DNA of 64,000 bases from Niabella insulamsoli (GTDB taxonomy: Bacteria; Bacteroidota; Bacteroidia; Chitinophagales; Chitinophagaceae). Below, one piece after another: positions 17,076 to 26,291 of this stretch (position 1 is its first letter; each line of letters begins with the position of its first letter). The position numbers were made by a program, and so were the translations under genes. The stretch is from assembly GCF_039652435.2 (NCBI RefSeq), contig NZ_CP190246.1:682001-746000 (forward strand), read 5' to 3'. Below the pieces are notes generated by a model. It saw only the letters and a program-made list of their open reading frames with translations. It was not told where the DNA came from and searched no databases.

Positions 17076-17899
17076 TGTATAATAATCCGGAACAGCCAAC
17101 GCCTTATGATTTTATGTACGATCCCTCCGATCAGGAAGATCCTGGTTATCCCGTTGATCCCGGTATGTATGGGCAGCCAGGGTATCCGTTGCCTGCTGAT
17201 GAAGGTGAATTAATGGTAGTGCCTGCATCTGGATATGACCCTGCTACCGGATTGGCAGATGCATATATGATAAATGAAACAGGGGATGATCTTATTCCGG
17301 TCGGTAAGGTTAATGAAGAATATGCATGGGAGCACGATATCATTGTTATCGGAGCAGAAGATCCAACTCTTGCAGATTCCGAATATTGGCCTATCGACGA
17401 CCTGTGGTCATCTAATGGGCAAGTAACGCCGCCGGCAACTTCAGGAAGAACGGAAGGACAAACTGAATTTGGCGGATTGATACAAATTACGAACTTAAAT
17501 GCTGTTGAGGGTTGGGTAGCAGGCAAGTTGGAGTTTATGTATAATGTTGTTACTTCTAATGGTTTTATTGCCAAGGATAGTCGCAAGTTTCCGAAAGTAA
17601 AAAGAAAATATCTTAGGGATAGCAAATGGTACGACTTTGGTGACAATATATTGGATTGGAGTACATCTCTCTACGGAAAACATATGTTTGAACTATGGGG
17701 AGAAATTGACTGGGGCCCGTCAGCGCCAAGGTCGGCCAATGCTTCTTTCCCTCCCGATTGTGAGAATTGTCCTGCTGTTACTAAACCCTATAGTACGCAG
17801 ATAACAACCGGCGAGATTTTAGGTTCCGCTATTGTATCTTTTAGTCACAAAAAATCGCAGGTATATACTATGAACGGTTCAAATTTTAAAAGAAAATAG
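17075..17899 (+). CDS. Unknown protein with Pro/Tyr/Asp-rich N-terminus
   Basis: 274 aa, no signal peptide. The first ~45 residues are a low-complexity linker rich in Pro, Gly, Tyr and Asp (DPGYPVDPGMYGQPGYPLP). The remainder contains Trp-rich stretches (LYGKHMFELWGEIDWGP) and a C-x2-C (PDCENCP). A linker-like start without an export signal, directly after a lipoprotein gene and 2 bp before a beta-barrel gene, suggests a surface protein. It may be translated together with, or broken off from, the upstream lipoprotein. Confidence 0.6.
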   Translation: MYNNPEQPTPYDFMYDPSDQEDPGYPVDPGMYGQPGYPLPADEGELMVVPASGYDPATGLADAYMINETGDDLIPVGKVNEEYAWEHDIIVIGAEDPTLADSEYWPIDDLWSSNGQVTPPATSGRTEGQTEFGGLIQITNLNAVEGWVAGKLEFMYNVVTSNGFIAKDSRKFPKVKRKYLRDSKWYDFGDNILDWSTSLYGKHMFELWGEIDWGPSAPRSANASFPPDCENCPAVTKPYSTQITTGEILGSAIVSFSHKKSQVYTMNGSNFKRK

Positions 17900-17901
17900 A
17901 A

Positions 17902-18522
17902 ATGATTAGTAAATATGTGTTCGCCTTCGCCTTAATTTTCATCATGTTGCCCGTTCTTACTTTTTCACAGGTAAGACGGGAAAAAATCTTCTTCGATCTA
18001 AATAGAAGCAGGCATGGCTCGGGAGATATGGAGGGCTTGTCTATAGGCCTGCAATATAACAGGGGCCTCAGTAAAAGGTTTGATTGGTACGGCGATTTAG
18101 GCTTTTCAATGTACGACCTGTCTTACCAGGAAAGTAACCCCAACGTAGGAGATGAAACCTACGAGCAACGCTACGTAACGGCAGGACTTCAAATTGGCGG
18201 AGGAGTTGCCTATAAGCCTTTGGCTGCTAAAAATGAAATCAATATTCAATTAGGGCCGATTCTAAGATATCAATCGAGTTCTCTTGCGGGCAGTGCCAGT
18301 ACTTATTATCCAGACTTAACCGGCCTGCCGATGGTAGTGGAACACGTGAAATTTTATGGCGAGCCATTGAGAACCTTCAATCTCGGTGCTAAGTTAAGAC
18401 TGGGTTATTCCTATGTTTTTACAAAGGGCTTGCTGTTGGGTGCCAATGTTTATTTACAAACGGATACCTATGGCGATACTATTCATGGATATGGAATAAC
18501 GGTCGGAAAAAGGATGAATTAA
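17902..18522 (+). CDS. Outer-membrane beta-barrel protein
   Basis: 206 aa. Signal peptide (MISKYVFAFALIFIMLPVLTF, cut after SQ), then alternating strands with Gly/Tyr pairs (GLSIGLQYNRGLSKRFDWYG, YVTAGLQIGGGVAYKPL, GAKLRLGYSYVF) and a barrel-closing C-terminus. Likely an 8-strand barrel of unknown role. It is the third gene of an envelope trio with the lipoprotein and the Tyr-rich protein; a terminator follows 19 bp after the stop. Confidence 0.7.
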   Translation: MISKYVFAFALIFIMLPVLTFSQVRREKIFFDLNRSRHGSGDMEGLSIGLQYNRGLSKRFDWYGDLGFSMYDLSYQESNPNVGDETYEQRYVTAGLQIGGGVAYKPLAAKNEINIQLGPILRYQSSSLAGSASTYYPDLTGLPMVVEHVKFYGEPLRTFNLGAKLRLGYSYVFTKGLLLGANVYLQTDTYGDTIHGYGITVGKRMN

Positions 18523-18541
18523 GTCAGATGTTTTTGAAGCT

Positions 18542-18578
18542 GAAAGCCCCGATGTGTCTTATATACATCGGGGCTTTC
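18542..18578 (+). terminator. Strong intrinsic terminator
   Basis: Perfect 14-bp stem (GAAAGCCCCGATGT / ACATCGGGGCTTTC) with a 9-nt loop. It lies between the plus-strand trio and the convergent apaG gene and may stop both. Confidence 0.85.
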
Positions 18579-18600
18579 TATAACGAAATTGAAACCTAAC

Positions 18601-18987
18601 CTAATTCGCCTTACAGGGAACAATCATTTCAAATTCGGGGATAAGCACCTGGAATTTCTTTTTCAGGTCAAGGTTTTCCATTTCATAAACGCCTTTCATT
18701 TTCCCCATATCGGTGCAGAGATTGCAGCCGCTCATATACTGATAGCTTTCGCCAGCCTCCAACACAGGCTGAACGCCTACGACGCCTTCGCCTTCCACTT
18801 CGCGGTAAACGCCATTGCTGTCAAAAATATTCCAATGGCGGCGCAGCAATTTAACCGGGTGAGAATTGTAATTTTCGAGGGTGATGCGATATGCAAACAT
18901 GTATTCATTCTGCAGGGGGTTGCTGTATTCAGGCTGATAAAAAACCTCAACATTTACCATTATGCCTGCGGATATCATGTTGCTCAT
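18601..18987 (-). CDS. apaG: ApaG protein
   Basis: 128 aa, usual ApaG length. VEVFYQPEYSNPLQNEYMFAYRI and the core RHWNIFDSNGVYREVEGEGVVG, LEAGESYQYMSGCNL and GVYEME are the conserved ApaG/DUF525 fibronectin-like fold. ApaG affects Co2+ resistance and Mg2+ efflux in enterobacteria; its biochemical role is not firmly known. Confidence 0.92.
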   Translation of the reverse strand: MSNMISAGIMVNVEVFYQPEYSNPLQNEYMFAYRITLENYNSHPVKLLRRHWNIFDSNGVYREVEGEGVVGVQPVLEAGESYQYMSGCNLCTDMGKMKGVYEMENLDLKKKFQVLIPEFEMIVPCKAN

Positions 18988-19052
18988 GAAATATGCTTTT
19001 CGTAAAAATACTTAATTAAAGTCTCAAACGGAAATTCGTGCTCGCTTATTTA

Positions 19053-19394
19053 TCAGCCGCCACTTTTTTTCACATTTTTATACCCGTTTTTCTGAAACCA
19101 TTGCAGCAGCTTATCGCGATGGTCGCCCTGAATAAGGATTTCGCCTTCTTTTGCAGAGCCGCCCGTGCCGCAATAAGACTTTAATTTTTTACCCAGCGCT
19201 TCGAGGTCGCCTTCCGTGCCCACAAAGCCAAGTACTACCGTTGCCGTTTTGCCGCCGCGGTGTTTGGTTTCCAATTGCAGGCGAAGTTTTTGTGCTTCGG
19301 GAGCTAGTGTTTGCGTCTGGTCGTTGTGATCGTCAAACTTAAAATCAGGGTCTGTGCTGAAAACAAAGGGGCTGTTTGATTTATTTTTTGCCAT
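19053..19394 (-). CDS. SUI1/YciH-like translation factor
   Basis: 113 aa. The C-terminal two-thirds are an eIF1/SUI1 domain: KLRLQLETKHRGGKTATVVLGF is reduced to the HRGGKTAT core, then LEALGKKLKSYCGTGGSA and EILIQGDHRDKLLQWFQKNG. Bacterial YciH influences start-site choice in translation initiation. The N-terminal 35 residues are polar and probably disordered. Confidence 0.88.
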   Translation of the reverse strand: MAKNKSNSPFVFSTDPDFKFDDHNDQTQTLAPEAQKLRLQLETKHRGGKTATVVLGFVGTEGDLEALGKKLKSYCGTGGSAKEGEILIQGDHRDKLLQWFQKNGYKNVKKSGG

Positions 19395-19451
19395 AGGGCG
19401 TGTTTTAATGATTCAGGTAAATTTTCAAATAAAAAGATAAGGGTTTCTCAA

Positions 19452-20312
19452 TCACAGCACTGCCTTCAGGCTCAGATCTAAGCTGCGCGCCTGATGAATC
19501 AGTCCGCCCACGCTTACATAATCGACGCCCGTGGCAGCATAACTTTCTATAGTGTCTAAGTTAATGCCGCCACTGGCTTCTGTCTCAAATTTTCCATCGA
19601 TCAACTGTAGCGCTTCCGTTATCTGCGCAGGCGTATAATTGTCCAGCATCACCCGAAACACTTTGCCCACGCCAATTTCCAATACTTTTTCAACGTCGGC
19701 GATGCTTCTGGTTTCAACTTCTATTTTAATATCCAGATTATGGTGTTTTACGTAATCATACGCTTTGTTGATTGCATTCTCAATGCCGCCGGCGTAATCA
19801 ATATGGTTATCCTTCAACATAATCATATCGTACAGCCCAAATCGATGGTTGATGCCGCCGCCGATTCTTACCGCTTCCTTCTCGAGCAACCTGAAATTAG
19901 GCGTGGTTTTGCGCGTGTCGAGCAACCTCGTTTTATAGTTACTCAGTTTATCGGTGTATTGCCTGGATAGCGTCGCAATGCCACTCATGCGCTGCATACA
20001 ATTCAGCACCAGCCGCTCGCATTGCAAAATCGTATGTTCATGCGCGGCCACCTCAAAAGCTTTTTCACCAACAAACATGGGCTCTCCATCTTTCTTGAAA
20101 GCCTGGAAGCTGCACCCCGGCTCCTGGTGCTCGAAAATAGCCTGCGCCACATCCATGCCCGCTAAAATGCCGTCCTGCTTTACTTTCAGCACCGCCCTTC
20201 CTTCTTCTTCTTTGCCGATTACCGACAGGGTAGAGTGGTCGCCGCTCCCGATGTCTTCCGCCAATGCTTCTGTAATTAAGTGTTGCAGTTTGCGTTGAAA
20301 GTTTTTATCCAT
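19452..20312 (-). CDS. nadC: Nicotinate-nucleotide pyrophosphorylase
   Basis: 286 aa quinolinate phosphoribosyltransferase, which makes nicotinate mononucleotide from quinolinate and PRPP in NAD synthesis. Signature stretches: LAEDIGSGDHS, ERLVLNCMQRMSGIAT, LDTRKTTPNFRLLEKEAV, GGGINHRFGLYDMIMLKDNH and EASGGINLDTI. Full length, no anomalies. nadA/nadB are not nearby. A terminator separates it from the upstream DUF4783 gene, so it likely has its own promoter. Confidence 0.95.
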   Translation of the reverse strand: MDKNFQRKLQHLITEALAEDIGSGDHSTLSVIGKEEEGRAVLKVKQDGILAGMDVAQAIFEHQEPGCSFQAFKKDGEPMFVGEKAFEVAAHEHTILQCERLVLNCMQRMSGIATLSRQYTDKLSNYKTRLLDTRKTTPNFRLLEKEAVRIGGGINHRFGLYDMIMLKDNHIDYAGGIENAINKAYDYVKHHNLDIKIEVETRSIADVEKVLEIGVGKVFRVMLDNYTPAQITEALQLIDGKFETEASGGINLDTIESYAATGVDYVSVGGLIHQARSLDLSLKAVL

Positions 20313-20399
20313 GGGATAGAATAATTTGATGTGCCGAAAACTAAGAAGTTTTCTTAACTAGTGATACCAATGGCGCCAAAATTATTGGATATTAAATAA

Positions 20400-20426
20400 A
20401 AATGCCTCCCTTTGAGAGAGGCATTT
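20400..20426 (-). terminator. Intrinsic terminator after DUF4783 gene
   Basis: On the minus strand AAATGCCTC, a 9-nt loop, then GAGGCATTT followed by TTATTT. It starts 21 bp after the DUF4783 stop. Confidence 0.78.
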
Positions 20427-20446
20427 GGCGTATAAAAAAATATCGC

Positions 20447-20836
20447 TTACTCAATAAGTTGAAAACGCAGCTCCTTAATCACTTCTTTTCCGCCTTCCTT
20501 CTTCATAAAAATATTCACTCTGAAGTTACCGCTGGCCGTTGCTAAAGTGCCAATTGCATACTGTCCGTTGGGAGAATTGCCCTTATGTTTTACATCAAAT
20601 CCTTTGACTGCATTTTGAGCAAAGAAATTTTTAATAGCTGCCTGAGCTTCTGCTTTCGCATAATTGTTACTCTTATCCATAATGGTGAGTGAAAAACTTT
20701 GGCCCGCATTACTGGTAATTAAATTGGCGTCTCCCTTTTTAATACCGTTCACAACGCCATCAATACCTTGCGCAAAAAGGGACACAGCAAAAAATTGAAA
20801 TAAAGCAATAAACGCAACCGCAACTAATCTTTTCAT
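20447..20836 (-). CDS. DUF4783 secreted protein
   Basis: 129 aa. Signal peptide (MKRLVAVAFIALFQFFAVSLFAQ), then a small NTF2-like domain: IKKGDANLITSNAGQSFSL, AEAQAAIKNFFAQN, GYAIGTLAT-type strand and FRVNIFMKKE. DUF4783 proteins are found next to nadC in many Bacteroidota; function unknown, periplasmic. Confidence 0.88.
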   Translation of the reverse strand: MKRLVAVAFIALFQFFAVSLFAQGIDGVVNGIKKGDANLITSNAGQSFSLTIMDKSNNYAKAEAQAAIKNFFAQNAVKGFDVKHKGNSPNGQYAIGTLATASGNFRVNIFMKKEGGKEVIKELRFQLIE

Positions 20837-20984
20837 TTTTAATTGTTTTATGTTTCTTCAAAAGTGCTAAAAATATGCCAAACCGCGGGGCTTCTTAAAT
20901 GATCATTCTTTACCTTTACGGCTATCGATGGTTTAATTCGATTTAATAATTTATTGATAATCAATATATAAATAACTCAGGTCT

Positions 20985-22526
20985 ATGCAAAAAAAAGCTA
21001 TTTTAATTATAATGGACGGTTGGGGATTGGGAAAAGTTGCATCTGCCGATGCAATTCAAAGCGCTAATACGCCGTTTGTTAAATCTTTATACCAAAAATA
21101 TCCGCACACCACATTAACCACTTTTGGGGAGCAGGTTGGCCTGCCGGAAGGGCAAATGGGAAATTCTGAAGTAGGGCATCTCAACCTCGGCGCCGGACGA
21201 ATCGTGTATCAGGAATTGCAACGTATCAATGTGGCGATTAAAACCGGCGAACTTGCCAAAAATCCCGAACTGGTGCGCACACTGAAAGAAGCGAAAGCGA
21301 ATAATAAGCCGCTGCATTTAATGGGCCTTGTAAGCGACGGCGGCGTACATTCTCATATCAACCATTTAAAAGCACTGCTGGATATTTGTAAAGACGCCGA
21401 CCTGACAAAAGTGTTTGTTCATGCTTTTACGGACGGGCGCGATACTGATCCGAAAAGCGGATTGCATTTTATTGAAGATTTGCAAAACCATATGGATACG
21501 ATCGGGCTGGGCGCAATTGCGACCGTAAGCGGCAGGTATTACGCGATGGATCGCGACAAAAGATGGGACAGGGTGTTTAAGGCTTATGACGCGCTGGTTA
21601 ACGGAATTGGCGCAACGGCGCCGTCGGCTATCGAAGCGGTAAAACAGAGTTATGAGGAAAATGTCACGGACGAATTTATTCTTCCGACAGTTATTGTAGA
21701 CGGGCAGCAAAAACCGGTGGCAACCATGCAGGAAGGAGACCATGTGTTGTGTTTCAATTTTAGAACCGATCGCTGCCGCGAAATAACCGAGGTACTGACG
21801 CAGGCTGATTATGCTGATTTCAATATGAAAAGGCTGAACCTCGATTATACGACCATGACGGTGTATGATCATAAATATACCGCTGTGTATTCTATTTTCA
21901 GGAATGAAGATCTTACCAATACTTTGGGGGAAGTGGTAGCAGCAAACGGGTTAAAGCAAATTCGTATCGCAGAAACCGAAAAATATCCGCATGTTACTTT
22001 CTTCTTCAGCGGCGGCCGTGAACTTCCCTTTGAGGGCGAAAGCCGCATATTAAAGCCTTCGCCAAAAGTGGCTACCTACGATCTGCAACCAGAAATGAGC
22101 GCAGATGAACTCACGGCAGCATTATTACCCGAAATTAAAAATCAGTCGGCAGATTTTATTTGCCTCAACTTTGCGAATGCTGATATGGTGGGACATACCG
22201 GTGTGTTCTCGGCCGCCATCAAAGCTGTGGAAACGGTCGACCGATGCGTGGAGCAGGTAGTGACGGAAGCCCTGGCGCAGGATTATGTAGTATTCCTGAC
22301 GGCCGATCATGGCAATTCAGATTTTATGATCAACGACGACGGTAGCCCCAACACCGCGCATACGTTGAATCTTGTGCCGCTGTTTATCATCGATAAAAAC
22401 TGGAGAGGAACTATCAAAGAAGGTAAGTTAGGTGATATTGCCCCAACCATCCTCAGCTTTATGAAACTGCCCGTGCCACCCCAAATGACCGGCGAGATAT
22501 TGGCCGATACGCAAGGAGTAGTTTAA
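20985..22526 (+). CDS. gpmI: Cofactor-independent phosphoglycerate mutase
   Basis: 513 aa iPGM, interconverting 3- and 2-phosphoglycerate in glycolysis. MDGWGLG (10-16) gives metal ligand D11; MGNSEVGHLN (59-68) holds the phosphorylated Ser61. HAFTDGRDTDP and VFLTADHGNSD supply the other metal ligands and VSGRYYAMDRDKRW the substrate arginines. Standard length, single gene, with a terminator after it. Confidence 0.96.
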   Translation: MQKKAILIIMDGWGLGKVASADAIQSANTPFVKSLYQKYPHTTLTTFGEQVGLPEGQMGNSEVGHLNLGAGRIVYQELQRINVAIKTGELAKNPELVRTLKEAKANNKPLHLMGLVSDGGVHSHINHLKALLDICKDADLTKVFVHAFTDGRDTDPKSGLHFIEDLQNHMDTIGLGAIATVSGRYYAMDRDKRWDRVFKAYDALVNGIGATAPSAIEAVKQSYEENVTDEFILPTVIVDGQQKPVATMQEGDHVLCFNFRTDRCREITEVLTQADYADFNMKRLNLDYTTMTVYDHKYTAVYSIFRNEDLTNTLGEVVAANGLKQIRIAETEKYPHVTFFFSGGRELPFEGESRILKPSPKVATYDLQPEMSADELTAALLPEIKNQSADFICLNFANADMVGHTGVFSAAIKAVETVDRCVEQVVTEALAQDYVVFLTADHGNSDFMINDDGSPNTAHTLNLVPLFIIDKNWRGTIKEGKLGDIAPTILSFMKLPVPPQMTGEILADTQGVV

Positions 22527-22556
22527 TGATAAGCGAACCATAAAGACAATAAAAAG

Positions 22557-22592
22557 AAAACCCGGCAATAGTAATAAAGCCGGGTTTTTTTT
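22557..22592 (+). terminator. Intrinsic terminator after gpmI
   Basis: AAAACCCGGC, 12-nt loop, GCCGGGTTTT followed by further T residues to 22592. Confidence 0.88.
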
Positions 22593-22609
22593 AAGAAAGT
22601 GTTGGTTGC

Positions 22610-24175
22610 CTACTGAATTTTATAGGTATGTGTTTGATGGTAGATATTGCCGTATTTATCTTCAGCCCTGACATGCAATTGGTGTTCGCCGGGCGCTAAT
22701 TTTTTGTTCACCACCGCCGACCAGATATGTTCTGAAGCAACCGGCGCTGAGGGCCTGCGGCCTGCTAAAAGCGTTTTTGAATCGTCCCATTTTGTAACGA
22801 GCTTCAGATAGCTATAATCAAAAGTGGGCTCGTATTTCATAGCCTGCCACTTGCCATTGTCTATTTTGTATTGCACTTTATCTCCCTGGGCGCCCATAAA
22901 AAAATTCGCATAAAACGGAGCGCTGCCCCGGCTGTTATGGCCTACGATCTGAGGTGCATAAATTTGTATCTGGTAGCTGCTATCTTTCCCGGCCACTTTA
23001 TAGCGCAATGCATAATCATTATCACTTATTTTCAAAAACGCATAACCGCGCGGCGTCCCGTCTCTCATGGTGCCGTCCGGAATGCCTGCCTGGTTCAACT
23101 CGCCCGAATACCAGTCGCCGGAAGTAGTGCCCACATTATATTCGTGAAGCGCCGCTTTTTTGCCATGCCAACCATCAGCTGCCTTATAATAGATTTGCTT
23201 TTGAAAATGCGTGTGAGCCGAAAGGAGCAGGCAATTATCATAATCCTTTAACAGGTCAAAGAAAGCCTGTCGGTCTTCCAGCCTGATAGCTTCGCCTCCT
23301 TCATTAGAAAAAGGAATATGGAAAGAAACAACAATCAGCTTATCGGTTGCAACCTGTGCCAGGTCGTTCTTTATAAACTCAATCTGGTCGGGCCGGAGGC
23401 CGCCCCAGTAGCCCTTTCCGTCCCGCGGGTCCGGGTATAAGATATTGTCGAGGATGATAAAATGGGCGTTGCCATAATTCCATGAAAAATTGTTGGGGCC
23501 GAAATTTCTTTCAAAGGTTTCATCAGAAAGGGAATCCGCGGTGGCATCATAATTCATGTCATGATTGCCCATTACATTATACCAGGGAAGGTTGAGCTTC
23601 GTCATCACTTGTTTGTAAGGTTCGTGAAGACTGAGATCGTCGCCGACGATGTCACCCAGGCTGATGCCAAATTTAATGGCCTCGTCGGCGGCCACATCAT
23701 CCACTATGCTTTTGGAAAAATATCCTAATTCCTGCTCGTTATAGGGCTGTGGATCGCCAAAAACCAATACTGTAAAATCAGTAGGTTCATCGTATTTATA
23801 TAAGGCAAAATTTAGATCTTTTGACAGCGCGCCGGTCGGTGAAACGCCTTTATGCTTTAATTGTGGCGAGCCCTGCGGTTTGTGGATATGATAATATTGT
23901 GGAAGATTGTGTTGGTTGTTCTTAAAGCGGTATCCTTTTGGTTTTACCACAAAAATAATATTGTCATTTCCTACCGGCAGCTCGTAGCGGCCGCGGGCAT
24001 CTGTGATGCTAAAGTCTTTCCCATTGCTAACAGCGACACCGGCGATACCGGTTTCCTGCTTATCCATACGACCGTTATCGTTCGCATCAACAAAAACATA
24101 TCCGGCTGCGGTGGATTGCGCTGCGGCCGTTGCCACACAGCCAATCGAAAGGGCCGCAAAAAAATATTTCAGCAT
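22610..24175 (-). CDS. Secreted calcineurin-like phosphoesterase
   Basis: 521 aa, three domains after a signal peptide (ends AAAQ): an N-terminal SdrD/carboxypeptidase-like beta-sandwich (GYVFVDANDNGRMDKQETGI, about 25-125), a metallophosphatase core (about 134-345) and a C-terminal beta domain. The core has GDPQ (D141), GDIVGDD (D175), GNHD (N204, H205), a histidine in SFHIPFSNE, and SAHTHFQ: a full bimetal site. Substrate unknown; the family is common in carbohydrate-degrading Bacteroidota. The C-terminal domain is of the MetallophosC type. Confidence 0.87.
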   Translation of the reverse strand: MLKYFFAALSIGCVATAAAQSTAAGYVFVDANDNGRMDKQETGIAGVAVSNGKDFSITDARGRYELPVGNDNIIFVVKPKGYRFKNNQHNLPQYYHIHKPQGSPQLKHKGVSPTGALSKDLNFALYKYDEPTDFTVLVFGDPQPYNEQELGYFSKSIVDDVAADEAIKFGISLGDIVGDDLSLHEPYKQVMTKLNLPWYNVMGNHDMNYDATADSLSDETFERNFGPNNFSWNYGNAHFIILDNILYPDPRDGKGYWGGLRPDQIEFIKNDLAQVATDKLIVVSFHIPFSNEGGEAIRLEDRQAFFDLLKDYDNCLLLSAHTHFQKQIYYKAADGWHGKKAALHEYNVGTTSGDWYSGELNQAGIPDGTMRDGTPRGYAFLKISDNDYALRYKVAGKDSSYQIQIYAPQIVGHNSRGSAPFYANFFMGAQGDKVQYKIDNGKWQAMKYEPTFDYSYLKLVTKWDDSKTLLAGRRPSAPVASEHIWSAVVNKKLAPGEHQLHVRAEDKYGNIYHQTHTYKIQ

Positions 24176-24306
24176 AATTCAACTAATTTTATAAATATTG
24201 ATGAGGCATTTTATTAAAGAACAGCGCAAATGTATAAGGCCACTGTTACCTCAATATTAAATCGGAAATTTGATATTATTTCCGGCAAAGGTGATTAAGA
24301 TTAGAC

Positions 24307-26115
24307 ATGACCCAGGAAGATTTTTCAAAGATAGCGCCCACTATTCCACTACAGCCCGGCATTTACAAATATTATGATGCCGCGGATAAGATTATTTACG
24401 TGGGCAAAGCCAAAAGCCTTAGGAAGCGGGTGAGTTCGTATTTCAATAAGACTTTTACGAATTACAAAACACATGAACTGGTGCAGCGCATACACCGCAT
24501 CGAGTTCACGATTGTGAATAGCGAGCAGGATGCTTTTTTCCTGGAAAACTCATTGATTAAGCAGTTTCAACCGCGGTATAATATCAATTTAAAGGATGAT
24601 AAAACCTATCCTTACATTGTCATCAAAAATGAAAACTTTCCGCGTATTTATCTTACGCGGCAACCCATCAACGACGGATCCGAATATTTAGGGCCCTATA
24701 CGTCGGTTTTCAGGGTGCGGGAATTACTCGAGTTTATCCGGCGTGCCATTCCGCTGCGCACCTGCAACCTCAACCTGACAAGAAATAACATAGAAAGGGG
24801 GAAGTTTAAAGTTTGCCTTGAATATCATTTGGGTAATTGTAAAGGGCCATGTGAAGCGCATCAATCAAAGGAAGATTATGACGAAAATATACGCCAGGTC
24901 AGGGATCTGTTAAAAGGCAACCTGTCACCGGTGATCCGCCATTTTAAAGAAGAGATGAAACAGTTGGCGGACGACCTGCAATTCGAGCAAGCAGAATATG
25001 TCAGAAAAAAAATTGCCTATCTCGAAGATTATTATCAATCAAAATCTGTTGTCACCGGCATGAAAGGCGGAGACAAAGACGTGTTCAGTATTATTAAGGA
25101 AAGCGATATCGCTTATGTGAATTATTTAATGGTGAGAGACGGTACGATCGTGCAGACACAAACCAACCGGCTGGAAACACATCTCGATGAAAATGTAGCA
25201 GAAATTCTGGTCTATGCCATCCAACATCTGCGGCAAACATTTAATAGCACGGCGACAGAAATTGTGGTTCCTTTCGCGATCGACTATCCCGAACAAAATA
25301 CGGAAGTGGTGGTGCCCAAAGCGGGCGACCGAAAAAAGCTGATCGAACTTTCCGAAAAAAATGCGGGCTATTTTATTGAAGAATTGAAAAATAAAGAGCG
25401 GCTGAAAATCAATCGGAACGTAGATCAGGTAAAGGTTTTAGAGCATTTGCAAACCGATCTGCAATTGCAGGATCTGCCGGTTCATATTGAATGTTTTGAT
25501 AATTCTAATTTTCAGGGAAGTTACCCCGTGAGTGCGATGGTTTCTTTTAAAAACGGTGCGCCGAGCAAAAAAGATTACCGCTATTTCAATGTAAAAACGG
25601 TCGAGGGGATCAATGATTTTGCCTCTATGAAAGAGGCTGTGTACCGACGCTATAAAAGGTTGAAAGAGGAGCAGGAAGATTTCCCGCAACTGATCATTAT
25701 TGACGGTGGCAAAGGCCAGCTCAGCGCTGCCATGGAAGCCATCGAGGCTTTGGAATTGCATGGAATGATAACAGTGGTGGGACTGGCGAAAAACATCGAA
25801 GAGTTGTTTTTTCCCGGAGATCAGGAATCGCTGAAATTGCCCTACAATGGAACGAGCCTGAAGTTTATACGAAAAGTAAGAGATGAGGTACACCGGTTTG
25901 GTATTACTTTTCACAGAAACAAACGCAGCAAAGGCACATTTAAAAACGAGCTTGAAGACATTAAAGGTATCGGGAAAGCCACAGCGGATCAGCTTTTGAA
26001 GGCATTCCGTTCTGTAAAAAATATCAGGGAAAAAAAGCTGGATGAGCTGGCATCCGTCGTCGGAAATGCCAAGGCTAAAGTCGTGTGGAGCTATTTCAAT
26101 GGTAGCCCGGATTAA
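24307..26115 (+). CDS. uvrC: Excinuclease ABC subunit C
   Basis: 602 aa. N-terminal GIY-YIG nuclease (PGIYKYYDAADKIIYVGKAK, 17-36) for the 3' incision, a Cys-rich stretch (CLEYHLGNCKGPC), a UVR motif for UvrB contact (FKEEMKQLADDLQFEQAEY), an RNase H-like 5' nuclease (HIECFDNSNFQGSYPVSAMV; IIDGGKGQLSAA) and a terminal helix-hairpin-helix (IKGIGKATADQLLKAF). Complete. The last ~39 coding bases and about 20 bases beyond are duplicated several times downstream (28398-28784, 29651-29686), and a palindromic element begins 20 bp after the stop. Confidence 0.96.
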   Translation: MTQEDFSKIAPTIPLQPGIYKYYDAADKIIYVGKAKSLRKRVSSYFNKTFTNYKTHELVQRIHRIEFTIVNSEQDAFFLENSLIKQFQPRYNINLKDDKTYPYIVIKNENFPRIYLTRQPINDGSEYLGPYTSVFRVRELLEFIRRAIPLRTCNLNLTRNNIERGKFKVCLEYHLGNCKGPCEAHQSKEDYDENIRQVRDLLKGNLSPVIRHFKEEMKQLADDLQFEQAEYVRKKIAYLEDYYQSKSVVTGMKGGDKDVFSIIKESDIAYVNYLMVRDGTIVQTQTNRLETHLDENVAEILVYAIQHLRQTFNSTATEIVVPFAIDYPEQNTEVVVPKAGDRKKLIELSEKNAGYFIEELKNKERLKINRNVDQVKVLEHLQTDLQLQDLPVHIECFDNSNFQGSYPVSAMVSFKNGAPSKKDYRYFNVKTVEGINDFASMKEAVYRRYKRLKEEQEDFPQLIIIDGGKGQLSAAMEAIEALELHGMITVVGLAKNIEELFFPGDQESLKLPYNGTSLKFIRKVRDEVHRFGITFHRNKRSKGTFKNELEDIKGIGKATADQLLKAFRSVKNIREKKLDELASVVGNAKAKVVWSYFNGSPD

Positions 26116-26134
26116 CCCAACATTGTATTTTTTT

Positions 26135-26231
26135 CCTTCTCGGCCGAGCCTCCTGCAAGGGACCGGGCGTAAGTTAAAGGTCGAGTCCACGGCCAACTCA
26201 CAAGATCGCCGGTGAGACTCGAGTGGGAAGG
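26135..26231 (+). repeat. Palindromic element copy A
   Basis: First of five copies of a structured repeat that starts CCTTCT and ends GGGAAGG. Copy A is the most divergent and about 12 bp shorter in the central loop. The terminal arms pair imperfectly and an internal hairpin (CTCAC...GGTGAG) is kept. It lies 20 bp after the uvrC stop and 60 bp before the JAMM-like lipoprotein gene. Confidence 0.85.
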
Positions 26232-26291
26232 TGGCGATTTTTGATTTTGTGTTATACATAAACCCATTATCTTTATAGCAAACTAACTAAT

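Noticed and set aside
23861..24217. Plus-strand ORF of 118 codons
   Set aside because: Antisense to the secreted phosphoesterase gene, composition of a shadow frame, no family match.
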